Assembly: GCF_001428665.1 (NCBI RefSeq) | Contig: NZ_LMIJ01000030.1 | Span: 213,195 to 277,194, forward strand | Direction: 5' to 3' | DNA from: Acidovorax sp. Root219 | GTDB lineage: Bacteria > Pseudomonadota > Gammaproteobacteria > Burkholderiales > Burkholderiaceae_C | Length of the DNA: 64,000 bases | Part shown: piece after piece, positions 44,248-53,007 of the stretch | Position numbering within the stretch: the first letter of the stretch is position 1 | Layout: every line of letters starts with the position of its first letter | Notes under the pieces: generated by a model | The model's input: only the letters and a program-made list of their open reading frames with translations | Told to the model about the DNA's origin: nothing | The model's database searches: none | Program-made: the position numbers and the translations under genes

Positions 44248-45669
44248 TCAGCCATGGTCTGCCGCGTCGGCCGTGGTCGCAGCCTTGCTGCTGGCCCGAT
44301 CCTCTGGCGACAATTGCCAGAAGATGCCGGCCGAAGCCACCGTGATCAACCCCATGCAGGCAAACGTCGCCTGAAAAGCCCAGAGCGTGTGGCCCGCAGC
44401 AGAGGGCTGGAAAAAGGCCGTGAAGGCTGCCAGCACCGCGCCCGCCGCTGCCACGCCCATGCCCATGGCCACCATCTGCACCATGGACAACAGGCTGTTG
44501 CCGCTGCTCGCATTGGCATGGTCCAGGTCCTTGAGGGTCACCGTGTTCATGGCCGTGAACTGCAGGGAGTTCACCGCGCCAAAGGCGGCCAGTTGCAGCA
44601 CGTGCATCCACAGCGGCTGGGTGGGCGTGGCCAGCCCGAAGCTGGCCATGGTCACCCCCACGAGCAGGGTATTGCCCACCAGCACCTGCCGGTAGCCAAA
44701 GCGGGTGATCAGCGGCGTGGTGAAGCGCTTCATCGACATGCCGGCAATCGCCACCGGCAGCATCATCATGCCGGCCTGCATGGGTGAGTAGCCCATGGTG
44801 ACCTGCAGCAGCAGCGGGATCAGGAAGGGCATGCAGGAACTGCCCAGGCGAGAGAACAGATTGCCCAGCAGGCCGATGCGCAGGGTGTCGACCGAAAACA
44901 GCTGCGGCGAGAACAGGGGATCGGCCCGCCGCGCCGCATGCAGCCAGTAGGCCACCAGGCTGGCCAGGCCAAAGACCATCAGCACCAGCACGCTGGCCTG
45001 GCGCAGGCCCATGCTGGCCAGGCCATCCAGCGCCAAGGAAAGCGACACCATGCCGAAAGCCAGCATCAGGTAGCCCGCCAGGTCGAACCGGGGCACGAAG
45101 GTCACGGGCTCGCCCGGCATGAAGCGCAGCGTGGCGATGCACCCCACCAGCCCCACGGGTACGTTGATCAGGAAGATCCAGTGCCACGAGGCGGCCTCCA
45201 CCAGCCAGCCGCCCAGCGTGGGGCCGATCAGCGGACCGATCAGGCCCGGAACAGCCACGAAGCTCATGGCCTGCAGGAACTGCTCGCGCGGGAAGGTGCG
45301 CAGCACCACCAGCCGCCCCACGGGCATCAGCAGCGCCCCGCCCAGGCCTTGCACCACGCGCGCCGCCACCAGTTGGGCGAGGCTCTGGGCCAGCGCGCAG
45401 CACACCGAGCCCAGCACGAACAGCACGATGGCCGAGAGGAAGACGCGGCGCGAACCGAAGCGGTCGGCCAGCCATCCCGAGGCCGGGATCAGCATGGCCA
45501 TGGCCAGCGAGTAGGCAACCACCACCGACTGCATCTGCAGCGGGCTTTCGCCCAGGCTGCGCGCCATGGCCGGCAACGCGGTGTTGACGATGGTGGCGTC
45601 CAGCGTCTGCATGAAGAAGCCGATGGCCACCAGCCACAGGAGGACTTTGCGGGATTGTTCTTGCTGCAT
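44248..45669 (-). CDS. MFS exporter, DHA2 family
   Basis: A 473-residue, 14-helix drug:H+ antiporter-2 type transporter, similar in length to MdtD. QTLDATIVNTALPAMARSL (motif D1 region), GWLADRFGSRRVFL (motif A) and GPLIGPTLGGWLVEAASWHWIF (motif C) are present. It is likely an inner-membrane exporter of toxic compounds. Residues 1-10 are cytosolic. It sits alone between anmK and erpA, and the substrate is unknown. Confidence 0.93.
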   Translation of the reverse strand: MQQEQSRKVLLWLVAIGFFMQTLDATIVNTALPAMARSLGESPLQMQSVVVAYSLAMAMLIPASGWLADRFGSRRVFLSAIVLFVLGSVCCALAQSLAQLVAARVVQGLGGALLMPVGRLVVLRTFPREQFLQAMSFVAVPGLIGPLIGPTLGGWLVEAASWHWIFLINVPVGLVGCIATLRFMPGEPVTFVPRFDLAGYLMLAFGMVSLSLALDGLASMGLRQASVLVLMVFGLASLVAYWLHAARRADPLFSPQLFSVDTLRIGLLGNLFSRLGSSCMPFLIPLLLQVTMGYSPMQAGMMMLPVAIAGMSMKRFTTPLITRFGYRQVLVGNTLLVGVTMASFGLATPTQPLWMHVLQLAAFGAVNSLQFTAMNTVTLKDLDHANASSGNSLLSMVQMVAMGMGVAAAGAVLAAFTAFFQPSAAGHTLWAFQATFACMGLITVASAGIFWQLSPEDRASSKAATTADAADHG

Positions 45670-45709
45670 GCAGTGCCAGACTAAGAGGGAATCAGGAGCC
45701 CCAAATGAA

Positions 45710-45729
45710 AAGCCGCCCGAAGGCGGCTT
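45710..45729 (-). terminator. terminator of erpA
   Basis: On the minus strand AAGCCGCC-TTCG-GGCGGCTT followed by TTCATTT. An 8-bp stem with a UUCG tetraloop, 38 bp past the erpA stop and 40 bp before the MFS start. Confidence 0.75.
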
Positions 45730-45767
45730 GCTGCGAAGTGCGGTGCCGTGGGCACGGCCCCGCGTCC

Positions 45768-46133
45768 TCAGGCAGAGAAGCTGGAGCCGCAGCCGCAGGT
45801 GGTCGTGGCGTTGGGGTTCTTGATCACGAACTGGGCACCCTGCAAGTCTTCCTTGTAGTCGATCTCGGCACCCACCAGGTACTGGTAGCTCATGGCGTCG
45901 ATCAGCAGCGACACGCCATTCTTGGTCATGGTGGTGTCGTCTTCGTTCGTGATTTCGTCGAAGGTGAAGCCGTACTGGAAGCCCGAGCAGCCGCCACCCT
46001 GCACGAAAACGCGCAGCTTGAGGTCCGGATTGCCTTCTTCCGCGATCAGGTCCGCCACCTTTGCTGCTGCACTGTCGGTGAACAGGATGGGGGCCGGCAT
46101 TTCGGTCTGGATGTTTTCGGCAACTGCGCTCAT
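45768..46133 (-). CDS. erpA: iron-sulfur cluster insertion protein ErpA
   Basis: A 121-residue A-type carrier. The three cluster-binding cysteines are visible: Cys49 (GGGCSGFQYGF), Cys113 and Cys115 (TTCGCGSSFSA). It carries Fe-S clusters to target enzymes in the cytoplasm. The ATG at 46133 follows GGAG; a longer frame from 46235 lacks homology and overlaps the bactofilin gene. Clear UUCG-loop terminator downstream. Confidence 0.96.
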   Translation of the reverse strand: MSAVAENIQTEMPAPILFTDSAAAKVADLIAEEGNPDLKLRVFVQGGGCSGFQYGFTFDEITNEDDTTMTKNGVSLLIDAMSYQYLVGAEIDYKEDLQGAQFVIKNPNATTTCGCGSSFSA

Positions 46134-46167
46134 GGGGGAACTCCGATTTTCAGGTTTGGAGCCAATA

Positions 46168-46593
46168 CTACTGCAAAGCAGTCGGGGATTCAGGGGCCGC
46201 CGGCTTTGACGACAACTGCAGTGGGGGCTTTTCATCGGCCACTGCGGCCAGGGGGCACATCTGGCCGGTGATCATGGCGCCCTGGTGCATCTCCAGCGCC
46301 TTGTAGTGCACGTTGCCGGTGATGCGCGCCTTGGGCTGCAGCTCCAGCAGCTCGGCCGCATGCACCGGCCCGGTCACCGAGCCGTTGACGATCACATGGT
46401 CGGCATGCACCGCGCCTTCGACCCGGGCCGACTCTGAAATTACCAGAATGCTGGGCTGCTCGGTGCCCGAGCGGATGTCGCCCACCACCTCGCCATCGAT
46501 GCGCATGCCCTCGCCGAACAGCACATTGCCGTCGATGCGGGTGCCGTGGGCCACCAGGCTCTTGATCGGGGGCTGCTTTTTTCGGGAAAACAT
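46168..46593 (-). CDS. bactofilin (polymer-forming cytoskeletal protein)
   Basis: A 141-residue bactofilin. The right-handed beta-helix core covers about residues 12-105, with the typical opening SLVAHGTRIDGNVLFGEGMR, then IDGEVVGDI and HVIVNGSVTGPVHA. Short unstructured ends flank it. Bactofilins polymerise without nucleotide and help to place wall enzymes. The ATG at 46593 follows AGGAG. The gene lies between a coiled-coil membrane protein and erpA, the usual Burkholderiales order, and an M23 peptidase gene 3 kb away is a possible partner. Confidence 0.92.
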   Translation of the reverse strand: MFSRKKQPPIKSLVAHGTRIDGNVLFGEGMRIDGEVVGDIRSGTEQPSILVISESARVEGAVHADHVIVNGSVTGPVHAAELLELQPKARITGNVHYKALEMHQGAMITGQMCPLAAVADEKPPLQLSSKPAAPESPTALQ

Positions 46594-46731
46594 GGGCAAA
46601 ACTCCTGGGTCAGGGACGGCGGCCCGCACGCGCCAAAGGCGCCGGCAGGCGGTCCATCCGCATCAAAAAGAAAGGCAAGGCCCTGGCATCCTGTGCCCAC
46701 CCAGCAACAACGCGGCGGCGGTTGGCGGCGG

Positions 46732-47445
46732 CTATTCGGCCGCCAGGGCCATGGTCTGGGAGGTGCGCACAGTGCTGCCATCCAGCACCCGCGCGGTCAC
46801 GGTTTTTACCACGGCATCGGGCGGCAGCGTCAACATGCCCTCCAGTCGCCGGTACTGGCGCAGTTGCAGGGCCGCGCTCTGGGGGAAGGCCTGGCTCCAG
46901 GGCTTGCCGTCCTGGGTGCCGGCCAGGATCAGCTCCAGCTTGCCATTGAACTCGGGGGCATTGCGCGCGGCCTGGATCACCAGCACCTGCCAGCGCAACT
47001 GCATGCCGCCCACGATTTCGGCATGCAGGCCGCGGATGGCCACGCCTTCGGTGCCGCCAGCGGGAATGAGGCGCTCAAAGAAGCCCAAGTCCTCGCGCAG
47101 CGTGCGGTTCTCGGCCTCGAGTTGCCGCACCTGTGTCATCAGAGTCTGCAAGGTAGCCCGGTCGGCCGTGAGGATGCTCTCGGCCGTCTGCGAGACGGCA
47201 TGCTGGCGCTGGGTCTCTTCCACCAGCCGCGCCACTTCGCCGCGCAGCCGCACCAGTTCCTCGCGAGCACCGGATTCAAGCCCCGCAATGGATTTGCCGA
47301 ACTCGAAGGCCCACAGCGCCACGGCGGCGCACAGCCCGAAGACCACCGCCAGCAACAGCCAGCGCACGGGCCAGGGCATGGCGCTGCGAATGGCCACCCG
47401 AGGGGCGCTGATGGTCAGCCGGCGGCGAAGAAGGCGAAAACGCAT
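46732..47445 (-). CDS. single-pass membrane protein with coiled coil (DUF6776-like)
   Basis: A 237-residue protein. A basic N-terminus (RFRLLRRRLT) leads to one membrane helix near 24-46 (WLLLAVVFGLCAAVALWAF), then a periplasmic coiled coil of about 60 residues (ARLVEETQRQHAV ... VRQLEAENRTLREDL) and a beta-rich C-terminal domain. The topology and its place before bactofilin match the DUF6776 family, whose role is unknown. I infer that it may anchor or organise bactofilin. The ATG at 47445 was chosen because upstream frame sequence runs into the rpsI terminator. Confidence 0.8.
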   Translation of the reverse strand: MRFRLLRRRLTISAPRVAIRSAMPWPVRWLLLAVVFGLCAAVALWAFEFGKSIAGLESGAREELVRLRGEVARLVEETQRQHAVSQTAESILTADRATLQTLMTQVRQLEAENRTLREDLGFFERLIPAGGTEGVAIRGLHAEIVGGMQLRWQVLVIQAARNAPEFNGKLELILAGTQDGKPWSQAFPQSAALQLRQYRRLEGMLTLPPDAVVKTVTARVLDGSTVRTSQTMALAAE

Positions 47446-47493
47446 GGGGGGGTCGGAAACAGGTGCTCGAAAACGAAGAGCGCACCTTAAACG

Positions 47494-47520
47494 AAAAAAC
47501 CGCCCGAAGGCGGTTTTTTT
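47494..47520. terminator. bidirectional terminator after rpsI
   Basis: AAAAAACCGCC-CGAA-GGCGGTTTTTTT. A 5-bp GC stem with long A and T tracts; on the minus strand it ends the rplM-rpsI transcript, 16 bp after the rpsI stop. Confidence 0.9.
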
Positions 47521-47536
47521 GCAGGGCAAACCAGGC

Positions 47537-47929
47537 TTAACGCTTGGAGAACTGCTTGGCGCGGCGTGCAGAGTGCAGACCGACCTTCTTGCGTTCCACT
47601 TCGCGGGCATCGCGCGTCACGAAGCCGGCTTGGCTCAGTGCGGGCTTGAGCGTCGCGTCGTAGTCGATCAGGGCGCGGGTGATGCCGTGGCGGGCAGCGC
47701 CGGCCTGGCCGGACTCACCACCACCGTGCACATTGATCTGGATGTCGAAGGTTTCGACATGGTTGGTCAGTGCGAGCGGCTGCTTGGCGATCATGATCGA
47801 GGTTTCGCGGCCGAAATAGGACTGGATGTCCTTGCCGTTCACCGTGATCTTGCCAGTGCCTTTTTTCAGAAACACGCGGGCGACGCTGGACTTGCGACGG
47901 CCGGTGCCATTGTTCCATTCACCAATCAT
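47537..47929 (-). CDS. rpsI: 30S ribosomal protein S9
   Basis: A 130-residue uS9. GTGRRKSSVARVFLKKGTGKITVNG, VHGGGESGQAGAARHGI and the C-terminal KKVGLHSARRAKQFSKR are diagnostic; the basic tail reaches the P-site tRNA in the ribosome. It lies 11 bp after rplM, the universal pairing, and a strong terminator follows. Confidence 0.98.
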   Translation of the reverse strand: MIGEWNNGTGRRKSSVARVFLKKGTGKITVNGKDIQSYFGRETSIMIAKQPLALTNHVETFDIQINVHGGGESGQAGAARHGITRALIDYDATLKPALSQAGFVTRDAREVERKKVGLHSARRAKQFSKR

Positions 47930-47940
47930 CTCAAGGCTCC

Positions 47941-48372
47941 TTAGATTTCCAGAGCCTTGGGCTGCTGGGCGGTGTGGGGATGCTCTGCACCGCCATACAC
48001 CTTGAGTTTCTTGATCATTGCGTAGCCAAGGGGACCCTTGGGCAGCATGCCCTTGACAGCCTTTTCCAGCGCACGGCCAGGGTGCTTGGCTTGCATGTCG
48101 CGGAAGTTCGTGGCCGTGATACCGCCGGGGTAACCCGAGTGGCGGTAGTACACCTTGTCCAGGGACTTGGTGCCGGTGACCTTGAGCTGGGCGGCGTTGA
48201 TGATGACGATGAAGTCACCGGTGTCGACGTGAGGCGTGTAAATGGCCTTGTGTTTGCCGCGCAAACGGAGAGCAACTTCGCTGGCTACTCGTCCGAGGAC
48301 CTTGTCGGTCGCGTCAATCACAAACCACTCGTGCACGACCTCAGCGGGCTTGGCGCTGAAAGTAGTAGTCAT
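47941..48372 (-). CDS. rplM: 50S ribosomal protein L13
   Basis: A 142-residue uL13. WFVIDATDKVLGRVASEVA, HVDTGDFIVIINA, KVYYRHSGYPGG and GMLPKGPLGYAMIKKLKVY are diagnostic. It binds 23S rRNA early in 50S assembly. The ATG at 48372 follows GAAGAG. A promoter with a perfect TATAAT lies about 125 bp upstream, leaving a leader in which L13 feedback control could act. Confidence 0.98.
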   Translation of the reverse strand: MTTTFSAKPAEVVHEWFVIDATDKVLGRVASEVALRLRGKHKAIYTPHVDTGDFIVIINAAQLKVTGTKSLDKVYYRHSGYPGGITATNFRDMQAKHPGRALEKAVKGMLPKGPLGYAMIKKLKVYGGAEHPHTAQQPKALEI

Positions 48373-48496
48373 GAGTTTTCTCTTCAAAAGAGGGTTTGGC
48401 GGGTCCTTTTCCACGGTCGGTGCTTCTCTGAAGGAAGCCTCTTAGGTGGCATGTAATTCCTCGCCGCGGGACCACAAAAGCGCTGCGAAGCCCTCG

Positions 48497-48526
48497 ATTA
48501 TACGAATTACTGGGCATGCGGCGCAA
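48497..48526 (-). promoter_or_regulatory. promoter of rplM-rpsI
   Basis: On the minus strand TTGCGC (48521-48526), an 18-bp spacer and TATAAT (48497-48502). It lies about 125 bp before the rplM start, between the Ser/Thr kinase stop and rplM. Confidence 0.65.
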
Positions 48527-48577
48527 GCCATGCCTGGCGAAATCAACGCAAGGCCCGCAATTGCGCACCAAGCCGGC

Positions 48578-50467
48578 TCAGGGCGACTGGCGGCGGCGCG
48601 CCTCTTCGGCATCGTAGCGGCGCTTGTTCTCCACACAAATGGCGGAATTCGCCTGGGAGGGCTTCTGGCATTCGTTGTGAATGCACATGGGCCGCGTCAG
48701 GAAGCTGGCGTCTGCGCACGCTTCCTGGGGCGATGGCACGCGCACCGGCGCCGGACGGGGGCGCTCCACCGGAGGCGGTGGTGGTGGCGGTGGTGGCGGC
48801 TCCTCGTGGGCCACGACGGGCGCAGGCGCCGGCTCGGAGGCCACAGCGCGCTTGGGCTTGGGCGCGGGCTTGGCCACCGCCGCCGCCGAGGCGGCATCGG
48901 CAGCGCCGGGCGCGGCGTCCGCAGGCGCGCTGGCCACCACGAGCGCAGGTTCCGAGGCCGGCACCAGAACGGCCGCCGCCTCGGACGCAGCGGGCGCCGG
49001 CTCGGCCATCTCGGTGATGATGTCGTCTGCGGGTGCGGCCTTCGGGCCGCGGCCTTGCGACCACCAGACCCCGGCGGCGGCCACGGCCAACCCGGCTGCG
49101 CCGAGTACCAGCCACACCGGCATCCGGCCCGGCCGGCGGTCGGCACGTGCCGCCAGGGCTGCAGCGGCCCGCTCGGACTCCGTCAGTGCCGCACGCACCC
49201 GGCCTGCGGCACCACTGGCCTCGCCGCGGCCGTGGCGCGTTGCCTTGCGGTCATGGTCGGCCGTCACCAGGACCTCTGTGTCCGCAGGGTCCATGAAGAC
49301 AGTGTCGGCCCCGCCCCGCTGGACGGTATCGGGGTACCCATCGGCAGCAGCGTCTTCGCCCGCAGCCTCCATCGCCTTGTTCGCCTGGGCTGCGATTTCG
49401 GCCACGATGGCGGGGGCGGCCGTCACATCTACCGTCGGGGTGAGGAGGCCAGGGCCGGGCTGGTCGGCGGGCTCCACCCAGATGTCGCCCAGGTCGGCTC
49501 GAAAATCGAAATGGTCCACGCCTTCCGGGGGCGCGGTCATTTCCATGAGCTGCAGGAAGGCATCGATGCTCTGCGGCCGGTCTTCCGGCTTGAGCGACAG
49601 CGCCTGCGAGACCGCGGCCACGAAGGCGGGCGAATATTCGACGCCCAGTTGCTTCTTGACGGTCTTGGCCACCCGCGAGAACGGCACCATGCGGTCCTTG
49701 ATGGAGCGCAGGGTGGCTGGCAGGGGCGTGTCGTTGCACAGGCAGCCATGCACCACCGCACCCAGCGAATACAGGTCGCTCCAGGGGCCCTGGCGCAAAT
49801 CCTCGTCGCCTTCGGAATACTGCTCGATAGGCGCGTAGTTCACCTTGAGCACGGCCGTGTGCTTGTGGTCCTTATCGTTGATCGCATGGCGCGCTGCGCC
49901 CAGGTCCAGCAGCACCGGTGGGCCGCTGTCCTGCAGGAAGATGTTGTCGGGCGAGATGTCGCGGTGCAGGGTCTTGCCGTCGTGCAGCACGCGCAGCGCC
50001 CCCAGCACCGACCACAGCAGCTTGCGCAGCCATTCCTCGGTGGGCGGCGTGCGCATCTGGGCGCGTGCCTGCTTGAAGGTCATGCCCGAATACAGCGGCA
50101 TGACCATGTAGGCGGTGTTGTTGGCCTCCCAGAAGCGGAACACCTTGACCAGCGAGGGGTGGTCGAACTGCGCCAGCAGGCGGGCCTCGCCCACGAACGA
50201 TTCGAGGCCGGCGTGGAAGGTCTGCTGGTCCGATGACGAGCGCACCCACAGCGATTGCCCCTGCGCACGCCCGGCCAGTGCCGACGGCATGTATTCCTTG
50301 ATGGCCACCGCGCGGTGCAGGGAATGGTCGAACGCCTTGTAGACCATGCCAAAACCGCCCACGCCCAGCAGCGCCAGGATTTCGAACTCGGCCAGCCGCG
50401 TCCCAGGCGGCAGCGCATCGACATGGCTGACGGCACTGGCAGGAGCAGGAGCAGAGGTTTCGATCAT
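48578..50467 (-). CDS. transmembrane Ser/Thr protein kinase
   Basis: A 629-residue Hanks-type kinase. Cytosolic kinase domain at about 25-310: glycine loop GVGGFGMVY, Lys57 (VAIKEY), HRDISPDN (168-175), DLG in place of DFG (188-190) and YAPIEQY. An acidic/Ala linker follows, then one membrane helix (450-468, VWLVLGAAGLAVAAAGVWW). The outside part is Ala/Pro-rich with a run of ten Pro (557-566). It ends in a small tail with four cysteines (584, 595, 600, 611). Start ATG 50467. Targets are unknown. It lies upstream of rplM but is separated from it by a promoter. Confidence 0.92.
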   Translation of the reverse strand: MIETSAPAPASAVSHVDALPPGTRLAEFEILALLGVGGFGMVYKAFDHSLHRAVAIKEYMPSALAGRAQGQSLWVRSSSDQQTFHAGLESFVGEARLLAQFDHPSLVKVFRFWEANNTAYMVMPLYSGMTFKQARAQMRTPPTEEWLRKLLWSVLGALRVLHDGKTLHRDISPDNIFLQDSGPPVLLDLGAARHAINDKDHKHTAVLKVNYAPIEQYSEGDEDLRQGPWSDLYSLGAVVHGCLCNDTPLPATLRSIKDRMVPFSRVAKTVKKQLGVEYSPAFVAAVSQALSLKPEDRPQSIDAFLQLMEMTAPPEGVDHFDFRADLGDIWVEPADQPGPGLLTPTVDVTAAPAIVAEIAAQANKAMEAAGEDAAADGYPDTVQRGGADTVFMDPADTEVLVTADHDRKATRHGRGEASGAAGRVRAALTESERAAAALAARADRRPGRMPVWLVLGAAGLAVAAAGVWWSQGRGPKAAPADDIITEMAEPAPAASEAAAVLVPASEPALVVASAPADAAPGAADAASAAAVAKPAPKPKRAVASEPAPAPVVAHEEPPPPPPPPPPVERPRPAPVRVPSPQEACADASFLTRPMCIHNECQKPSQANSAICVENKRRYDAEEARRRQSP

Positions 50468-50742
50468 TGTGCGAAAAAGCTGGGCGGAAAGGCGGCCGGG
50501 ACGGGGGTCAGGGAACTGCTGCGAGGGGCCGCCCCGCGGCACCAGCGATCATGATGCATGACAGCCGGGGCATTGAAACAAAAAGCCACCCATCTGCCAA
50601 AAACGTCACGCAGGAGCCTCCCAGCACGCAATTCTGCCCTGTCCTGCATTGTCCGTGCCACCCTGTGGCGGCTGAAAGCCCCGATTGACGGATCCGCCGC
50701 CGAAATATCAGCCCGGGGGCTGACACTCGTTACCATTGGGGG

Positions 50743-51630
50743 ATGTTCAGTTACCGCCACGCCTTCCATGCAGGCAACCACGCCGACGTGCTCAAGCACA
50801 CGGTGCTGATTGCTGCCTTGCAACACCTTGTCGAGAAAGATGCGGCCCTGACCGTGCTGGACACCCATGCCGGCGCAGGCCTGTACCGGCTGGACGGCGA
50901 CTATGCCAACACCAGCGCCGAATCGGCCGACGGCATCGCCCGGCTGATCGCTCCGGGCGTTCCCGCGCTCCAGCCTGCCCTGCAGGCCTATCTGGACATG
51001 GTACGCGCCTTCAACCAGGGGGCGGCCACGCGGGTCTACCCCGGCTCGCCCTTCATCATCCAGCGCCTGCTGCGCGAGCGTGACAAGCTCAAGCTGTTCG
51101 AGCTGCACCCGACCGACCTGCGCGCGCTGGCAGGCAACGTGGCCCAGTTGGAGGCTGGCCGCCAGGTGGCCGTGCTGCACGAGGACGGGTTCGAGGGCAT
51201 CAAGAAATTCCTGCCCCCGCCTGCGCGGCGCGCGCTGGTGCTGTGCGACCCCAGCTACGAGATGAAAAGCGACTACGGCAAGGTGCTCGACATGGCGGCG
51301 GATTCGCTCAAGCGCTTTGCCACCGGCACCTATGCGTTCTGGTACCCGATCATCCCGCGCCCGGAAGCCCATGACCTGCCACGCCGCTTGAAGACCCTGG
51401 CCACCAAGGCGGGCAAAAGCTGGTTGCATGCCACGCTGACCGTCAAGTCCAGCAAGATCACCGAAAACGCCGCCGGCGACGTCAAGCGCCCCGGCCTGCC
51501 GGCCAGCGGCATGTTCCTGATCACCCCCCCCTTCACGCTCAAGGCCGCGCTCAAGGAAGCCCTGCCCCAGATGACCGAGCTGCTGGCGCAGGACAGGAAC
51601 GCCACCCACACGCTGGAATCCGGCGGATAA
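50743..51630 (+). CDS. rlmJ: 23S rRNA (adenine-2030-N6)-methyltransferase
   Basis: A 295-residue RlmJ. FSYRHAFHAGNHADVLKHTVL is the diagnostic N-terminus, with LDTHAGAGLYRL as the SAM loop. The catalytic motif is DPSYEMKSDY, the N6-adenine DPPY box with Ser for the second Pro. It methylates A2030 of 23S rRNA before assembly. It is divergent from the Ser/Thr kinase across 275 bp in which I see no clear promoter or RNA. Confidence 0.95.
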   Translation: MFSYRHAFHAGNHADVLKHTVLIAALQHLVEKDAALTVLDTHAGAGLYRLDGDYANTSAESADGIARLIAPGVPALQPALQAYLDMVRAFNQGAATRVYPGSPFIIQRLLRERDKLKLFELHPTDLRALAGNVAQLEAGRQVAVLHEDGFEGIKKFLPPPARRALVLCDPSYEMKSDYGKVLDMAADSLKRFATGTYAFWYPIIPRPEAHDLPRRLKTLATKAGKSWLHATLTVKSSKITENAAGDVKRPGLPASGMFLITPPFTLKAALKEALPQMTELLAQDRNATHTLESGG

Positions 51631-51638
51631 AGAGAACG

Positions 51639-51655
51639 GCCGCGCTTCGCGCGGC
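51639..51655. terminator. GC hairpin between convergent rlmJ and rlpA-like genes
   Basis: GCCGCGC-TTC-GCGCGGC, a 7-bp perfect stem between the stops of two convergent genes (51630 and 51665). No U-tract, so its role as terminator is only likely from position. Confidence 0.4.
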
Positions 51656-51664
51656 AGCGCTCGC

Positions 51665-52378
51665 TCAGGGAGAACGCCGCAAGCGCGGCGGCACGGCACG
51701 TGTGCGACGACCGTTGTTGGCAACTGGTGCGCCCGCCTCATCGACCTCCGGTGGGGCCAAACGCTGCAAGAGGTTGTCCAGGGGAGCGGGCGGGCAGGTG
51801 ACCGCATCTGCGCTCAGGGGGAAGACGTCCACGGCCTTGAGCCCCAGGCTTTGCACCCCCAGTGCCATCGCCGCGCCACGGCTCAGGTCCACGATGCGGT
51901 TGGCCACGTGCGGACCCCGGTCGTTGACCCGCACCACCACGCCCTTGCCCGTCTCCCGGCTGCGAACGCAGATGCGGGTACCGAATGCCAGCGTGCGGTG
52001 CGCCGCCGTCATGGCGTTCATGTCGAACAGCTCGCCGCTGGCCGTGCGCCGCCGGTGAAAGCGCTGGCCATACCAGGAGGCCAGCCCCGTTTCGAGGGGG
52101 CTCTCGTCCACTTCGGGGGAGTCGTCGTCGTCTTCGTCGTTCATTTCCGCCGTATCAGACGGCAGGGTGGGATAGGAAGGCACGGCAGTTCCGTTGCGAA
52201 GCGGCAATACCTCTGCTGCGTCGGCTGGCACCTTGAGGCCGCTGCCTGTTGCACCATCCAGGCGCAAACCCGCCTCTTCGCCCCATGCGGATGGCCACCA
52301 CAGCAGGCAGGCCACCAGCGCGCAGGCGATTCCTCGCAAAAGATCAGCGCTTGCAGCGCGCAAGAAACGCCTCTTCAA
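51665..52378 (-). CDS. RlpA-like double-psi beta-barrel protein
   Basis: About 237 residues with a signal peptide (GIACALVACLLWWPSAWG). An acidic linker (MNDEDDDDSPEVDESP) precedes a double-psi beta-barrel: GLASWYGQRFHRRRTASGE, AAHRTLAFGTRICV, VVVRVNDRGPHVANRIVDLS. This is the RlpA catalytic core that cuts naked glycan, with the Asp of NDRGP conserved. The SPOR domain of E. coli RlpA is missing and no lipobox is seen. The start is a TTG at 52378 inside the preceding gene (35-bp overlap); TTG 52339 is an alternative. Probably a secreted lytic transglycosylase. Confidence 0.85.
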   Translation of the reverse strand: MKRRFLRAASADLLRGIACALVACLLWWPSAWGEEAGLRLDGATGSGLKVPADAAEVLPLRNGTAVPSYPTLPSDTAEMNDEDDDDSPEVDESPLETGLASWYGQRFHRRRTASGELFDMNAMTAAHRTLAFGTRICVRSRETGKGVVVRVNDRGPHVANRIVDLSRGAAMALGVQSLGLKAVDVFPLSADAVTCPPAPLDNLLQRLAPPEVDEAGAPVANNGRRTRAVPPRLRRSP

Positions 52379-52955
52379 AGCGCTTCAGGTCGCCCCGCTC
52401 GCCCTCGGTGAGGTCGGTCCGGGCGCGCTTGGCGTTCAGGATGCGCTGCGATTCCGCACACTGCTGGACCTGGCGGGCATCCTGCTGGCGCGCCGCGTCG
52501 GCTGCCGCCTGGGCAGACTGTTCCTCGTCGCGGCGCTGGCGGTCGCCGGAGCGCCGCTCATCGTACATGCGGCGCGACGCATCGCGCTCTTCCTCGCTGC
52601 AGTCGCGGCGGTACTCGCGCTGCATGCCCTGCACCACGTCGGGCGCGATCTTGCGCGAATAGGCGTTGCGGATGTTTTCGTCCAGCGAGCGGCAGCGCCC
52701 GCTCATGTAGCTGTAGTGATCCGGCACGTCGGGCGCGGTGCGCACCACCGTGGGACGGGAGGGCTGGCTGTACGAATAAGAAGACGGAGCAGGTCCGGCC
52801 TCCACCGTCCGGGTGGTGCTGCCACTCGGGCACGGGCGCGACAGGCTGTAGTCATTGCCATTGCCATCCCGGCAGTGGTAGCGCGTCTGCGCCCCCACGT
52901 TGGACACACCAAGCCCGCCCAAAAGGGCCAGCATCACCGCAAATACAACCTTCAT
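52344..52955 (-). CDS. small secreted DUF4124-like protein
   Basis: A 203-residue protein with a signal peptide (VVFAVMLALLGGLGVSNVGAQ). A DUF4124-like start (TRYHCRDGNGNDYSLSRPCP) is followed by a Ser/Pro linker and a highly charged Arg/Glu/Gln helix region (RRDCSEEERDASRRMYDERR). It has six cysteines in the mature part, likely forming disulfides in the periplasm. Function unknown. The 3' end overlaps the rlpA-like gene by 35 bp, so the two are coupled and may work in the same wall process. Confidence 0.75.
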   Translation of the reverse strand: MKVVFAVMLALLGGLGVSNVGAQTRYHCRDGNGNDYSLSRPCPSGSTTRTVEAGPAPSSYSYSQPSRPTVVRTAPDVPDHYSYMSGRCRSLDENIRNAYSRKIAPDVVQGMQREYRRDCSEEERDASRRMYDERRSGDRQRRDEEQSAQAAADAARQQDARQVQQCAESQRILNAKRARTDLTEGERGDLKRFEEAFLARCKR

Positions 52956-53007
52956 GGCGCACCAGAAAAATGAAACAAAGGGTACGGATATTACCGTTTC
53001 GGCCCGG

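Noticed and set aside
48770..48805. Simple-sequence GGTGGTGGCGG repeat
   Set aside because: On the coding strand it is the run of proline codons in the Ser/Thr kinase stalk, not an independent repeat element.
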